Shown: positions 33,643-44,257 of the stretch, in pieces | Layout: every line of letters starts with the position of its first letter | How positions within the stretch are numbered: the first letter of the stretch is position 1 | Assembly (NCBI RefSeq): GCF_900066015.1 | Contig: NZ_LN890655.1 | Span: 1,962,726-2,026,725, forward strand | Direction of reading: 5' to 3' | Origin: Candidatus Promineifilum breve | GTDB lineage: Bacteria > Chloroflexota > Anaerolineae > Promineifilales > Promineifilaceae | Length of the DNA stretch: 64,000 nucleotides | The notes under the pieces: generated by a model | The model's database searches: none | Told to the model about the DNA's origin: nothing | Seen by the model: the letters and a program-made list of their open reading frames with translations, nothing else | Made by a program: the position numbers and the translations under genes

Positions 33643-34437
33643 ATGACGACGCGAGCAATAATGCCGATCGAGCAAAAAGCGGTCCTGTTCTACAACGATG
33701 AGATTTTGGCCGTGCGAATGGAAGATGGCTCTGTATTTGTGCCGATAAGGCCGATTGTTGAGCGACTTGGCCTCAACTGGAGTGGTCAATACTCTCGCAT
33801 AAAGCGAGATCCGGTGCTTGGGAAAGTGCAAGGTGTTTGTGTAATACAAACACCCGGGGGCCGGCAAGAAGCATTATCTATCCCGCTTGACTACTTAAGT
33901 GGATTCCTATTCGGTATTAACGCGGATCGGGTAAAGCCGGAGTTTCGCGAGGATGTGATACGTTATCAGATGGAGTGCTATAAGGTTCTTTCAGAGGCAC
34001 TCACCGAAGGACGGCTCATCACCGATCTCACTTTCGACGACCTGCTCCAGACGGCCGACCCCGGCGCGGTTCAGGCTTACCAGATCGCCCAGGCAGTGAT
34101 GCGGCTGGCCCGCAACCAGATATTGCTTGAGTCCCGCCTAACCGGGCGAATTGACGATCACGAGGGCCGGCTGGTCACGCTGGAGGCGCAACTAGGCGAT
34201 ACCGGCCGGAATGTGACGCCCGATCAGGCCAGCCAGCTAAGCCAGGCGGTGAAGGCAGTGGCGATTGAATTGGGCAAGAAGAGCGGCCGGAACGAGTTCG
34301 GGGCGATCTACGGCGAGCTATATCGCAAGTTCGGCATCACGTCCTACAAGATGCTCCCGGCCCGCCGCTTCGACGAGGCGATGCAATTCCTCACCAACTG
34401 GCACGAGAGTATTACCGGAGCCGTCGCGCCGTTCTAA
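33643..34437 (+). CDS. Phage antirepressor-like protein (P22_AR_N and ORF6C domains)
   Basis: The 264-residue protein begins with a P22_AR_N-like region: VPIRPIVERLGLNWSGQYSR, then VCVIQTPGGRQEALSIPL, then FLFGINADRVKPEFREDVIR. A coiled middle leads to an ORF6C-like end: YGELYRKFGITSYKMLPARR and DEAMQFLTNWHE. Such proteins act as phage antirepressors or DNA-binding regulators. GGAGG before the ATG at 33643 supports the start. It is inserted between the two halves of an ABC exporter and is AT-richer at its 5' end than its neighbours. It may be a domesticated phage gene. Confidence 0.8.
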   Translation: MTTRAIMPIEQKAVLFYNDEILAVRMEDGSVFVPIRPIVERLGLNWSGQYSRIKRDPVLGKVQGVCVIQTPGGRQEALSIPLDYLSGFLFGINADRVKPEFREDVIRYQMECYKVLSEALTEGRLITDLTFDDLLQTADPGAVQAYQIAQAVMRLARNQILLESRLTGRIDDHEGRLVTLEAQLGDTGRNVTPDQASQLSQAVKAVAIELGKKSGRNEFGAIYGELYRKFGITSYKMLPARRFDEAMQFLTNWHESITGAVAPF

Positions 34438-34452
34438 TAACTGAACCACTGA

Positions 34453-34511
34453 AGAGCGATAGCGATCACGATAGCGATAGCGACTCACTGACCTACTGAC
34501 CTACTGAATAC
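34453..34511. repeat. GCGATA and ACTGACCT tandem half-arrays
   Basis: A GCGATA hexamer array (34456-34482) is followed by an ACTGACCT array (34486-34511), both just before the second ABC gene. The GCGATA family recurs at 55896-55977. The GACCTACTG motif recurs at 36451-36500 after the gene. Confidence 0.75.
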
Positions 34512-34524
34512 TGGACACCAAACT

Positions 34525-36456
34525 ATGGGCTTCATCCTCGACGGACTAGAAACCGAAAGCTACGACCGGCAATATAGCGACCGCGATCTACTGGATCGCA
34601 TCGTGTCCTACTTCCGGCCCTATCGCGGCCGCATGGTGATGATCGCCGCCATGATCACCGGCAACTCGCTCATGGGTGCGCTCGGCCCCATTGTCATCGC
34701 CCGCGCCGTGGGGCTGCTGGAGACGAACACGACGGTTGTCACCATGGCCCTCATCGCCCTGGGCGTCAGTCTGGTGGGCGCGTCGGCCTGGGTCTTCAAC
34801 TACATTCGCCAGATGTTCTCGGCGCGGGTGACGAGCAACGTCGTGCTGCAACTGCGCGAGGACGTGTTCAACGCCACGGTGCGCCACGATATGTCGTTCT
34901 ACGACGAGCACCCATCGGGCAAGATCGTCAGCCGGGTCACGTCGGACACGCAGGATTTCGCCGAGGTGGTCAACCTGACGCTCAACATGCTGAGCCAACT
35001 GCTGCTGGTGGTGATCCTGATCGTCTATCTGCTGACGGTCAACGCCTCACTGACGCTGCTGCTCATCGCCATGGCCCCCTTCGCCGCGGCCATCGCCCTC
35101 AGCTTCCGGCGCGTGGCGCGGCGGGTGACGCAGAACGCGCGGCGGGTGACGGCCACGATCAACGCCCAGATTCAGGAGTCGATCAGCGGCATCCTCGTCG
35201 CCAAGAGCTTCCGCCAGGAGCCGGCCATCTATGCCACCTTCGACGCCAACAACAAGCAGGGCTATCGCGTCGGCCTGACGCGCGGCCTGACGCTGTCGGG
35301 CATCTTCCCGCTCATGGGGTTGGCCTCGGGACTGGGCACGGCCATCGCCGTCTTCGTCGGCGGGCTGGCGACGCGCGGCACGCTATCGCCGGCCGAGTGG
35401 TATCTGTTCATGCAGACGGTGGGCTTCTTCTGGTTCCCGGTCACGAGCATCGCCTCGTTCTGGAGCCAGTTCCAGGACGGCCTGTCGGCCGCCGAGCGGG
35501 TGTTTGCCCTCATCGACCGGGAGCCGCGGGTGATGCAGTTGGGGAATGAACCCGTTGGGCCACGGCCGCAAGCGCAGGGGAGCAGGGGGGCAGGGGGGCA
35601 GGGGAGCGGCGGCTCACCCCTGCTCCCTTTCTCCCCTGCTCCCCTGCGCCCGAACGAGACGCCAGCCGCACCACCAACGCGCGGCCACATCGCGTTCCGC
35701 CACGTCCGCTTCAGCTACACCGACCGCGAAGTGGTCTTGCCCGACTTCTCGCTCGACATCCGCGCCGGGGAAACGGTGGCCCTGGTGGGCCACACCGGCG
35801 CGGGCAAGAGCAGCATCGGCAAGCTGATCACGCGCTTCTATGAATTTCAGGGGGGCGAGATTTTGCTCGACGGCCGCGACATCCGCCGCCTCGACCTGGG
35901 GCAATACCGGCGGCAGATCGGCCTCGTGCCCCAGGAGCCTTTTCTCTTCGCCGGATCGGTGGCCGACAACATCCGCTACGGCCGGCCGGAAGCTAGCGAC
36001 GACGAAGTGCTGGCCGCGGCGCGCAGCATCAGCGGCGGCGAGTGGCTGGCGTCGTTGCCGGGCGGGCTGGCGACCGACGTGGGCGAGCGCGGCGGCAGCC
36101 TGTCGATGGGCCAGCGGCAACTGGTGGCGTTGGCGCGGGTGGTGATGAAAGACCCGGCCATCTTCATCCTCGACGAGGCCACGGCCAGCGTCGATCCATT
36201 CACCGAGTCACAGATTCAGGAAGGGCTACAGGAGATCATGCGCGACCGGACGTCGCTGGTCATTGCCCACCGCCTGTTCACCGTGCGCCACGCCGACCGC
36301 ATCATCGTGTTGCGCGATGGGCACATTATTGAGGAAGGCAAGCACGAGGAATTGCTGGCCGGCGGGGGGCATTACGCCGAACTGTATAACACGTACTTCC
36401 GGCATCAGTCGCTGGAATACGTGGAGCAGCGGGTTTGGGAGAGCGATAGCCAGTAG
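34525..36456 (+). CDS. ABC exporter half-transporter, consensus-Glu subunit
   Basis: The 643-residue protein is the probable partner of the 31449-33371 subunit. It has six membrane helices (about 35-325). A repeat-derived linker (about 351-376) leads to a nucleotide-binding domain with VRFSY A-loop, Walker A GHTGAGKSS, Walker B FILDEATASVD with the catalytic Glu, and switch VIAHRL. Its signature is LSMGQRQL rather than LSGGQ. A degenerate first subunit and a noncanonical second signature together predict one hydrolytic and one degenerate ATP site. The substrate is unknown. Confidence 0.85.
   Translation: MGFILDGLETESYDRQYSDRDLLDRIVSYFRPYRGRMVMIAAMITGNSLMGALGPIVIARAVGLLETNTTVVTMALIALGVSLVGASAWVFNYIRQMFSARVTSNVVLQLREDVFNATVRHDMSFYDEHPSGKIVSRVTSDTQDFAEVVNLTLNMLSQLLLVVILIVYLLTVNASLTLLLIAMAPFAAAIALSFRRVARRVTQNARRVTATINAQIQESISGILVAKSFRQEPAIYATFDANNKQGYRVGLTRGLTLSGIFPLMGLASGLGTAIAVFVGGLATRGTLSPAEWYLFMQTVGFFWFPVTSIASFWSQFQDGLSAAERVFALIDREPRVMQLGNEPVGPRPQAQGSRGAGGQGSGGSPLLPFSPAPLRPNETPAAPPTRGHIAFRHVRFSYTDREVVLPDFSLDIRAGETVALVGHTGAGKSSIGKLITRFYEFQGGEILLDGRDIRRLDLGQYRRQIGLVPQEPFLFAGSVADNIRYGRPEASDDEVLAAARSISGGEWLASLPGGLATDVGERGGSLSMGQRQLVALARVVMKDPAIFILDEATASVDPFTESQIQEGLQEIMRDRTSLVIAHRLFTVRHADRIIVLRDGHIIEEGKHEELLAGGGHYAELYNTYFRHQSLEYVEQRVWESDSQ
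35575..35650. repeat. GGGGAGCA-family inverted repeat inside the second ABC gene
   Basis: A purine array (35575-35610) and a reverse-complement array (35618-35650) encode a Gly/Ser/Gln-rich then Pro/Leu-rich linker between membrane and nucleotide-binding domains. Confidence 0.88.
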
Positions 36457-36494
36457 GTCAGTTGGAGATTACACGGTAGGCCATCGGTGATGAC

Positions 36495-36500
<6 letters not shown>
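36451..36500. repeat. CAGTAGGTCA inverted repeat after the second ABC gene
   Basis: CAGTAGGTCA (36451-36460) and TGACCTACTG (36491-36500) are exact reverse complements. The right arm includes the last two rpoD codons and its stop. It could fold as a shared terminator between convergent genes. Confidence 0.7.
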
Positions 36501-38297
<1,797 letters not shown>

Positions 38298-38300
38298 AGT

Positions 38301-38399
38301 TACGAGTGACGAATGACGAATGACGAATGGCGAATGGTGAATGGTGCTTTCATAGAGAGATGTTCCTGATTCGTCATTCGTAATTCGTCATTCGTCATT
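38301..38399. repeat. GAATGAC-family inverted repeat between dnaG and rpoD
   Basis: GAATGAC/GAATGGC heptamers (38304-38346) and reverse-complement ATTCGTC/ATTCGTA units (38369-38399) enclose a short loop. The right arm forms part of the dnaG stop codon region. The element fills the whole dnaG-rpoD spacer. Confidence 0.88.
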
Positions 38400-40476
38400 A
38401 ATTCTTGGTTTTTCCCTCGGCGGCGCGGCGGCGGCCGGTGGCCGACATCGCGTCGCGGGCATGATTGATACGCTTCATCTGCCGCACCTGCTCCAAATAG
38501 GACAGAGTCAACTCATCGGCCGAATCGGTCGGACCGCCGGCAGGATGCAATTGCTTGAAGATCGTATTATGCTCTCTGATTTTTTCCAGACGCCAATCGA
38601 GCACGGACAGGGCCAGGGAGTCGGGCAGGCGCTCCAGCTTCGTCCCCGGCTGCGGCGGCGTCGCCGCCAAGACTTTTACCCGTTGCGCCAGCGCCGAATC
38701 CAGACTATCGCACAATTCGGCAATCGTGGCAACAGTGGGCAACGTGGCCCGCTGGGCAATTTCAGTCAGCAGCGCCTTGTCTTCGGCGCGGGCGAAGTCA
38801 CCGGCCGACACTTCGGGCAGCTTGTGGCGGCTCAGCAGGTAGTTGACGGCCGACAGCGCGCCGGGATGCTCCAGGCATTGGCGCAGGAAGTTGGCCTCCA
38901 GTTGCGGCGAATGGCGCAGGCGGCGGGTGGCGATGGTGCTGCCGCCGACGCTGATCGCGCCTCGCGTCGGCGGCCCAAAATCATCCGGCGGCCCTTCCGG
39001 CTCCGGCGGAACCTGACCGCTCCACTCTCTTTCTCCCCCGCTCCCCTGCTCCCCTGCCCCCCTGCTCCCCTGCCCCCCTGCTCCCTTTCGCCCCTGCCCC
39101 CCTTTCCCCCTACCCGGCGGCCGATCCTTCCTCTGCCGCTCCGCCGCCTGCCGCAGCGCGGCCACCTCGATGCCCAGCGTCTTGCCCAGCTTGTTCAGGT
39201 AGTGGTCGCGCTCCACCGGGTCGGCGATGTCGTTGATGAGCGGCAGCACCTGGGCCGCGGCGGCCGATTTGCCTTTGGCATCGCCCGGGGCCAGCTCGGC
39301 GGCCACCACGCCGATGACGTAATCGACCACCGGCCGGGCCTCAGCCAGCAGCCGCGGCCAGGCCGCCGGGTCGGTGCGGATCAGCTTGTCGGGGTCTTGC
39401 CCTTCCGGCAGGGTGACGATGCGGATGTCGGCCTTCAGCCGCCCCTCCAGTTGCACCAGGCCGCGGGCATTGAAGCGCACGTCGAGGTCGCGGTCGAGGG
39501 TTTCGCGGGCCAGTTGCAGGCTACGCAACGTGGCCTTGGCCCCGGCGGCGTCGGGGTCGAGGGCCAGCACGAAGCGCTTGCTCTGCTTTTGCAGCAGGCG
39601 CAACTGGGCTTCGGTCAGGCTGGTGCCCATCTGGGCCACGACGTTGCGGAAGCCGTGCTGCCAGGCGGTCATCACGTCCAGATAGCCCTCCACCAGCACC
39701 ACCTCGTGCTTGTCGCGGATGTGGCGTTTGGCCATGTCCAGGCCGAAGATGAGGTGGCCCTTGTCGAAGAGCGCGGTCTGGGGGCTGTTGAGGTATTTGG
39801 GCACGCCGTCGGGGTCGAGCGTGCGCGCGCCGAAGCCGACGACGCGGCCGTCGAGATCGCGGATGGGGATCATCAGCCGGCCGCGGAAACGGTCGTAGCG
39901 GGTGTGGCGCTCCTCGTGCTCGGTCAGCAGCCCGGCGGCCAGTAGTTCGGCCTCGCTATAGCCCTGGGCGGTGAAGTGGGTCTTGGCCGCGTCCCAGGAA
40001 TCGAGGGCGAAGCCGAGGCGGTAGGCGGCCACGGTCTCGTCGGTCAGGGCGCGGTCGGCCACGTAGCGGCGGGCGGCCTCGGCCTGGGGGGCGTGGAGCA
40101 GCAGTTGGTGGTAGTAAAGGGCGGCCGTGTCGAGCAGGGCGGCTTGCCGATCTTCGGCCGCCTCGCGGGCGGCGTCCTTCGGCCGCGCGTCGGCCAGTTC
40201 CACCCCGGCCCGCTTGGCCAGATCGGCCAGCGTCTCTTTGAAATCCCAGCCGTTCTTCTTCATCACGAAGGAGAACACGTCGCCGCCGTCGGCGCAGGCC
40301 CCGAAGCAGCGCCAGGTCTGGCTTTCGGGGAAGATGTAGAAGGCGGGGGTCCTGGTGTTGGGGTGGAAAGGGCAGAAGCCGGCGTAGTTGCGCCCCGATT
40401 TGCGCAGTTGGACGCCGTAGTCCTGAACTACGTCGACGAGGTCGAGGCGGTTTTTGATCTCCTGTAAATCGGTCAT
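38398..40476 (-). CDS. dnaG: DNA primase DnaG
   Basis: The 692-residue protein starts MTDLQEIKNRLDLVDVVQDY. The CHC2 zinc-binding domain has CPFHPNTRTPAFYIFPES and CFGACADGG, with CxxxC in place of the more common CxxC spacing. The TOPRIM core contains VLVEGYLDVM and LALDPDAAG. The C-terminal domain follows a repeat-derived insert at about residues 455-483. Primase makes RNA primers for DNA replication. dnaG-rpoD is the classic macromolecular-synthesis order. The insert lies between the catalytic core and the C-terminal domain that contacts DnaB, a position likely to tolerate extra linker. Confidence 0.92.
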   Translation of the reverse strand: MTDLQEIKNRLDLVDVVQDYGVQLRKSGRNYAGFCPFHPNTRTPAFYIFPESQTWRCFGACADGGDVFSFVMKKNGWDFKETLADLAKRAGVELADARPKDAAREAAEDRQAALLDTAALYYHQLLLHAPQAEAARRYVADRALTDETVAAYRLGFALDSWDAAKTHFTAQGYSEAELLAAGLLTEHEERHTRYDRFRGRLMIPIRDLDGRVVGFGARTLDPDGVPKYLNSPQTALFDKGHLIFGLDMAKRHIRDKHEVVLVEGYLDVMTAWQHGFRNVVAQMGTSLTEAQLRLLQKQSKRFVLALDPDAAGAKATLRSLQLARETLDRDLDVRFNARGLVQLEGRLKADIRIVTLPEGQDPDKLIRTDPAAWPRLLAEARPVVDYVIGVVAAELAPGDAKGKSAAAAQVLPLINDIADPVERDHYLNKLGKTLGIEVAALRQAAERQRKDRPPGRGKGGQGRKGAGGQGSRGAGEQGSGGEREWSGQVPPEPEGPPDDFGPPTRGAISVGGSTIATRRLRHSPQLEANFLRQCLEHPGALSAVNYLLSRHKLPEVSAGDFARAEDKALLTEIAQRATLPTVATIAELCDSLDSALAQRVKVLAATPPQPGTKLERLPDSLALSVLDWRLEKIREHNTIFKQLHPAGGPTDSADELTLSYLEQVRQMKRINHARDAMSATGRRRAAEGKTKN
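39028..39113. repeat. TGCTCCCC-family tandem array inside dnaG
   Basis: About ten TGCTCCCC-type units (GGGGAGCA on the coding strand) stand in one orientation, encoding a Gly/Gln/Arg-rich linker. There is no inverted arm. Confidence 0.88.
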
Positions 40477-40497
40477 GTCGGCCGTGCCGCGGAAGAG

Positions 40498-40566
40498 AAT
40501 CCACAGATTTCACAGATTGCACCGATTAAGAACCCGGCTTGCGGCGGGGTCTGTGGATTGGCCTGT
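40498..40566. repeat. AATCCACAG inverted repeat upstream of dnaG
   Basis: AATCCACAG (40498-40506) and CTGTGGATT (40551-40559) are exact reverse complements, with a CACAGATT tandem inside the left arm. The element would lie in the dnaG leader. Confidence 0.65.
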
Positions 40567-40588
40567 GGATGTGGTTGTCGGAAGGGGG

Positions 40589-40594
40589 ATTATA
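40589..40594 (-). promoter_or_regulatory. TATAAT -10 box for dnaG-rpoD
   Basis: A perfect minus-strand TATAAT lies at 40594-40589. Transcription would start near 40582, giving a leader of about 105 bases. No good -35 hexamer is seen. Confidence 0.45.
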
Positions 40595-40610
40595 GCGCAA
40601 ACGGGGTGGA

Positions 40611-40619
40611 TGTTATAAT
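40611..40619 (+). promoter_or_regulatory. Extended -10 promoter for the small membrane protein gene
   Basis: TGTTATAAT gives an extended -10 match (TGN followed by TATAAT) 38 bases before the start at 40657. It diverges from the minus-strand -10 at 40589-40594. The -35 region is weak. Confidence 0.5.
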
Positions 40620-40656
40620 TGGCGGAGTCGCGGGCGATGCTATGAGGCGGAGCGAC

Positions 40657-41013
40657 ATGAACCTATTCGCGCTTATGAGCCGCTATCTCTTTGTCCTATG
40701 GTGGGCGATTACGCTGGTCACCATCATCTACTATCACGTTGTCGAGTTTCGTCTGGAGTGGGCGACGTTGAAAATACCTCTCGATCGTCCCGGCAGCCAA
40801 CCCTTAGCGGTTCGCGGCCGTCGCGTGGACTATCTCAACTTCGCCTTCGCCGCCGGCTTTGTCGGAGTGACTTCGCTGTGGTTTGGGATAGCCGACCTGG
40901 TCGGGGCGAATCTAGGCATCGGCTGGCTGATTCTCGCCCTTCTGGTGGGCAAGATGTCGCGTTGGAAGATGAAGATGGATTTGCGGCGACACGTATTCGA
41001 GGGAGAGGCCTAA
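40657..41013 (+). CDS. Small protein with two predicted membrane helices
   Basis: The 118-residue protein starts at the ATG at 40657, which a GAGGCGGAG region precedes. Hydrophobic segments lie at about residues 12-32 (VLWWAITLVTIIYYHV) and 60-98 (FAFAAGFVGVTSLWFGIADL, then GWLILALLVG). Basic residues follow (KMSRWKMKMDLRRH). No family is recognised. It stands alone between divergent dnaG and a toxin-antitoxin-like pair. Confidence 0.6.
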   Translation: MNLFALMSRYLFVLWWAITLVTIIYYHVVEFRLEWATLKIPLDRPGSQPLAVRGRRVDYLNFAFAAGFVGVTSLWFGIADLVGANLGIGWLILALLVGKMSRWKMKMDLRRHVFEGEA

Positions 41014-41084
41014 TTCCATTTTATCGCCACTATTCGGCTGCTACCCTTTCTAATAGCGTCTACTCGGTTTCCTGATCTGAGATA

Positions 41085-41093
41085 TGGTAAAAT
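41085..41093 (+). promoter_or_regulatory. Extended -10 promoter of the DUF6922/AbiEii pair
   Basis: TGGTAAAAT (TGN then TAAAAT) at 41085-41093 lies 26 bases before the start at 41119. No clear -35 box is seen. Confidence 0.4.
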
Positions 41094-41118
41094 TGAGCTA
41101 AATCATGGTGCATTTGTG

Positions 41119-41445
41119 ATGGTAACGACAATACCAAGCTTAAGCCAAGCTGACCTGCCAACCGACATGGCCTGGTTATTTCCTGAATACGCCTTTCTAA
41201 CAATTGGCGTTCAGTCGCACCAGGGCGTCATCATCGAACGGGTATTGGAGCGCGGCAGTTGGGAGCAGGTCAGGTGGCTATTCACGACTTACGGAGAAAC
41301 GGCCGTGGCGCAATGGGTTGGCAAACACGGTTTTCGTCTCCTTTCTAAGCGTTCCTTTGCGCTGTGGCGATTGGTTTTGGATATCGAAACCTTTGAAGCG
41401 CCAGATTGGGCCGTTGCTGCCAAGAAGTTACCGGAATCATGGTGA
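41119..41445 (+). CDS. DUF6922-like partner protein (antitoxin-like)
   Basis: The 108-residue protein contains ADLPTDMAWLFPEYAFLTIG, then ERVLERGSWEQVRWLFTTYG, resembling the DUF6922 family that commonly precedes AbiEii-type nucleotidyltransferase genes. The family name is from memory of the pattern and should be checked. The ATG at 41119 is preferred over the GTG at 41116. Its stop overlaps the AbiEii start by seven bases. It is likely the antitoxin of the pair. Confidence 0.65.
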   Translation: MVTTIPSLSQADLPTDMAWLFPEYAFLTIGVQSHQGVIIERVLERGSWEQVRWLFTTYGETAVAQWVGKHGFRLLSKRSFALWRLVLDIETFEAPDWAVAAKKLPESW

Positions 41446-42095
41446 AGTTTTACGATGCGGCTATTACTTCATCGTGCCGAGAAGCGCTGGCCTTTCTACG
41501 CCAACAGTCGTTTATTCATGGATTCTATTTAGCCGGCGGCACAGCTCTGGCTCTGCAAATCGGTCACCGCCTTTCAACAGACTTGGATTGGTTCAGCGCC
41601 CAACGAACATTATTAGCTTCCGAGCGGGAAAACATCTCTCGATCCTTGGGGGTTGGTGACCAATCGCAAATCGTCTCGGAACAAGATGGGATGCTCTATG
41701 CGCGATTGTCGGGCACAGACGTCAGTTTCATCTTTCAACAACACCCCCTACTCCACGAAACGGTAACCTATCAGGGTGTCGCTCTAGCTTCGCCGACGGA
41801 CATCGGCTTGATGAAGCTTGCGGCCATCAACTCGCGTGGTGCGCGCCGAGACTTCGTAGACATCTACTGTATGCGGAGCATCATCTCCCTGGAAGACCTC
41901 TTGGCCTTAGCCCCTCAGAAATACGCGAACCGGCCAGACTTTTTGTCTATTTCTGTACGGGCACTGGCTTATTTTGAGGACGCAGAACAACAACCGATGC
42001 CACAGATGTACATCCCAACCCGGTGGGAAGACGTCAAAGCGTATTTTCAATCAGCGGCGCGTAATCTGGCACGCGGGTTATCTGGATTAAAATAA
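41439..42095 (+). CDS. AbiEii/AbiGii-family nucleotidyltransferase toxin
   Basis: The 218-residue protein contains IHGFYLAGGTALALQIGHRL followed by STDLDWFSA, the AbiEii GG-x10-S/T-x-DxD nucleotidyltransferase core. SPTDIGLMKLAAINSRGARR supplies the conserved Lys and Asp motif typical of the family, followed by RDFVDIY. Members such as MenT block tRNA charging by adding nucleotides, and others give abortive infection. The gene starts inside the end of its partner gene and ends with a convergent AbrB gene. Confidence 0.85.
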   Translation: MVKFYDAAITSSCREALAFLRQQSFIHGFYLAGGTALALQIGHRLSTDLDWFSAQRTLLASERENISRSLGVGDQSQIVSEQDGMLYARLSGTDVSFIFQQHPLLHETVTYQGVALASPTDIGLMKLAAINSRGARRDFVDIYCMRSIISLEDLLALAPQKYANRPDFLSISVRALAYFEDAEQQPMPQMYIPTRWEDVKAYFQSAARNLARGLSGLK

Positions 42096-42155
42096 GAAAT
42101 CGAATCATATGCCGGCAATATACCGTCTTCCGGCAGGCTACAAAAACCGGGTACA

Positions 42156-42383
42156 TCAACTTGAGCCAGAATTCCGGCGCGATATATCCTGCTCTTGACT
42201 CGCCGGCATCGCCTCCGGTTCAACCGGGCATATGATGAACGAGCCGTCATCGCCCAGTTCAATCTCTACCTGCATTCCGGGTCGCAACTGAAGATGCTGC
42301 ATTACACTCCGGGGCAGGGTGATCCGGTTTCCGCTGGTAATCCTGATGGTGCCGGTTATTTTATGAGATTCCTTGCCTGTCAT
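42156..42383 (-). CDS. AbrB/SpoVT-type DNA-binding protein
   Basis: The 75-residue protein TGTIRITSGNRITLPRSVMQ, then LQLRPGMQVEIELGDDG, has the AbrB/MazE swapped-hairpin fold. The ATG at 42383 is chosen because GGGAG lies about six bases upstream; the longer frame to 42509 adds 42 residues with no recognisable fold. No toxin gene lies on the same strand. It may be an orphan antitoxin or a small regulator. Confidence 0.65.
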   Translation of the reverse strand: MTGKESHKITGTIRITSGNRITLPRSVMQHLQLRPGMQVEIELGDDGSFIICPVEPEAMPASQEQDISRRNSGSS

Positions 42384-42720
42384 CGTTGTCTCCCACCAAT
42401 CAGCAACAAAGAAATTATAGCCCAGATGACGGCGAGTTGAAACAGCCGATGTTTTAACCTCGGTCAACTCCGTTATTTTGGTTGGTATATTCATTGTGAT
42501 AGAATTCACATCATGGGAGAAAGGCCGTTTCTCCCATGTGTTGTATTAGTGGCGCATCTCGCTCGGTGAGACTATGATCTCTCCGCTGCGAATCGGCAGA
42601 GAATGGGGCTACGGGTTTGAGCATGGGCGGAATTGGTTATCCGTATTATCCGTGTCCAATCCGTGTTTAATTTTTTATCCGCCGGCGCCATGAACTTACC
42701 CGACATTACAGAGCGCGATT
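42384..42720. other. 337-base gene-poor region between the AbrB gene and nuoA
   Basis: No convincing gene is seen. The region contains ATCCGTATTATCCGTGTCCA at 42641-42660, a fragment of the CGGAT repeat family. A TTGGTT (42478-42483) and TAGAAT (42500-42505) with a 16-base gap could be a nuo promoter, but the match is weak. Confidence 0.4.
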
Positions 42721-43076
42721 ATGGATCAAACGCTAATAGACTTTCTCCCAATCGCCGTCCTGCTGGGCATTGCCCTTTTCTTTGCCCTGCTGTTGCCCAT
42801 CCTGTCGCTCAGCCTGGGGCCGAAGAAGATGGGCGCGCGCGCCCTGGCCCCCTACGAATCGGGCATGACGGCCATCGGCGAGGCGCAACGCCGCCTGCCG
42901 GTGAAGTTCTACCGCATCGCCGTGCTGTTCATCCTCTTTGACGTGGACATCATCCTACTCGTCCCCTGGGCGGTCACCTTCCGCAACCTGGGCTACTTCG
43001 GGCTGTGGGCCATGCTCATCTTCATGGTCATGTTCGTCGTCGGCGATCTCTGGGTGTGGAAGAAAGGAGTGTTGGA

Positions 43077-43086
<10 letters not shown>
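42721..43086 (+). CDS. nuoA: NADH-quinone oxidoreductase subunit A
   Basis: The 121-residue protein has three membrane helices (about 8-30, 65-85 and 90-112). The conserved segment [20 protein letters not shown] is followed by [20 protein letters not shown], with the membrane Asp/Glu residues of the subunit A family. It sits at the junction of the peripheral and membrane arms of complex I. It overlaps nuoB by ten bases, so the two are translated together. It opens the cluster. Confidence 0.93.
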
Positions 43087-43559
<473 letters not shown>

Positions 43560-43560
43560 A

Positions 43561-43642
43561 TAATTACGAATTAGGAATTAGGAATTACGAAACCCACATC
43601 CCTCATCTTGAATTCCTAATTCCTAATTTTTAATTCCTAATT
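43561..43642. repeat. AATTAGG-family inverted repeat between nuoB and nuoC
   Basis: AATTAGG/AATTACG heptamers (43562-43591) and AATTCCT units (43610-43642) enclose an 18-base loop. The right arm ends at the GGAG ribosome-binding site of nuoC. The element fills the gap apart from that site. Confidence 0.92.
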
Positions 43643-43652
43643 GGAGAAAGGT

Positions 43653-44174
43653 ATGACACGGAACGACCTTGTAGTAGACAAGTTGCGGGCGGCCCTGGGG
43701 GCGGCCGTCGAGGAAATCAGTGATTTCCGCGACGAGCGCACGATCTTCGTGCCCAAGAACAAGCTCATCGAGACCTGCCGCCTGCTGCGCGACGATCCGG
43801 CGCTGCGCTACAACTTCCTGTCCGACATCGTGGCCGACGACTATCTGCCCGATTTCCCGCGCTTCGTCGTCAGCTATCACCTACTGTCCATGCCCAACAA
43901 GCACCGGCTGCGGCTGCGCGTCTGGGTCGATGATCCCGACGACGGCCCGCCGACCCTGGCCGACGTGTGGCCCATCGCCACCTGGCTGGAGATGGAAGTG
44001 TATGACCTGATGGGCGTGCGCTTCGCCGGCAACGGCAGCCTGCGCCGTCTCTTCCTGCCCGAAGATTGGCAAGGCCACCCGCTGCGCAAGGATTACCCTC
44101 TCGGCTATGAAGAGGTGCAGTTTTCCTTCAACTGGCAGGAGATCGACGCGAAGAAACCGTATGCGAAGCAGTGA
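43653..44174 (+). CDS. nuoC: NADH-quinone oxidoreductase subunit C
   Basis: The 173-residue protein contains ADDYLPDFPRFVVSYHLLSM, then DVWPIATWLEMEVYDLMGVR, then RLFLPEDWQGHPLRKDYPLG, the Complex1_30kDa signature. It packs against subunit D in the peripheral arm. The GGAGAAAGG ribosome-binding site directs the ATG at 43653. Its TGA stop is at the start of the following CAGTGGT repeat array. nuoC is separate from nuoD here, not fused. Confidence 0.94.
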   Translation: MTRNDLVVDKLRAALGAAVEEISDFRDERTIFVPKNKLIETCRLLRDDPALRYNFLSDIVADDYLPDFPRFVVSYHLLSMPNKHRLRLRVWVDDPDDGPPTLADVWPIATWLEMEVYDLMGVRFAGNGSLRRLFLPEDWQGHPLRKDYPLGYEEVQFSFNWQEIDAKKPYAKQ

Positions 44175-44240
44175 TCAGTGGTCCGTGGTCAGTGGTCAGT
44201 GGTCTGTAACTGACCACTGACCACAGACCACAGACCACTT
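44171..44240. repeat. CAGTGGT-family inverted repeat between nuoC and nuoD
   Basis: CAGTGGT/CCGTGGT heptamers (44176-44207) and the reverse complement ACCACTG/ACCACAG array (44211-44238) meet with almost no loop. The array starts within the nuoC stop region. A GGAG ribosome-binding site follows. Confidence 0.92.
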
Positions 44241-44257
44241 AAGCATTGGAGTTTGTT

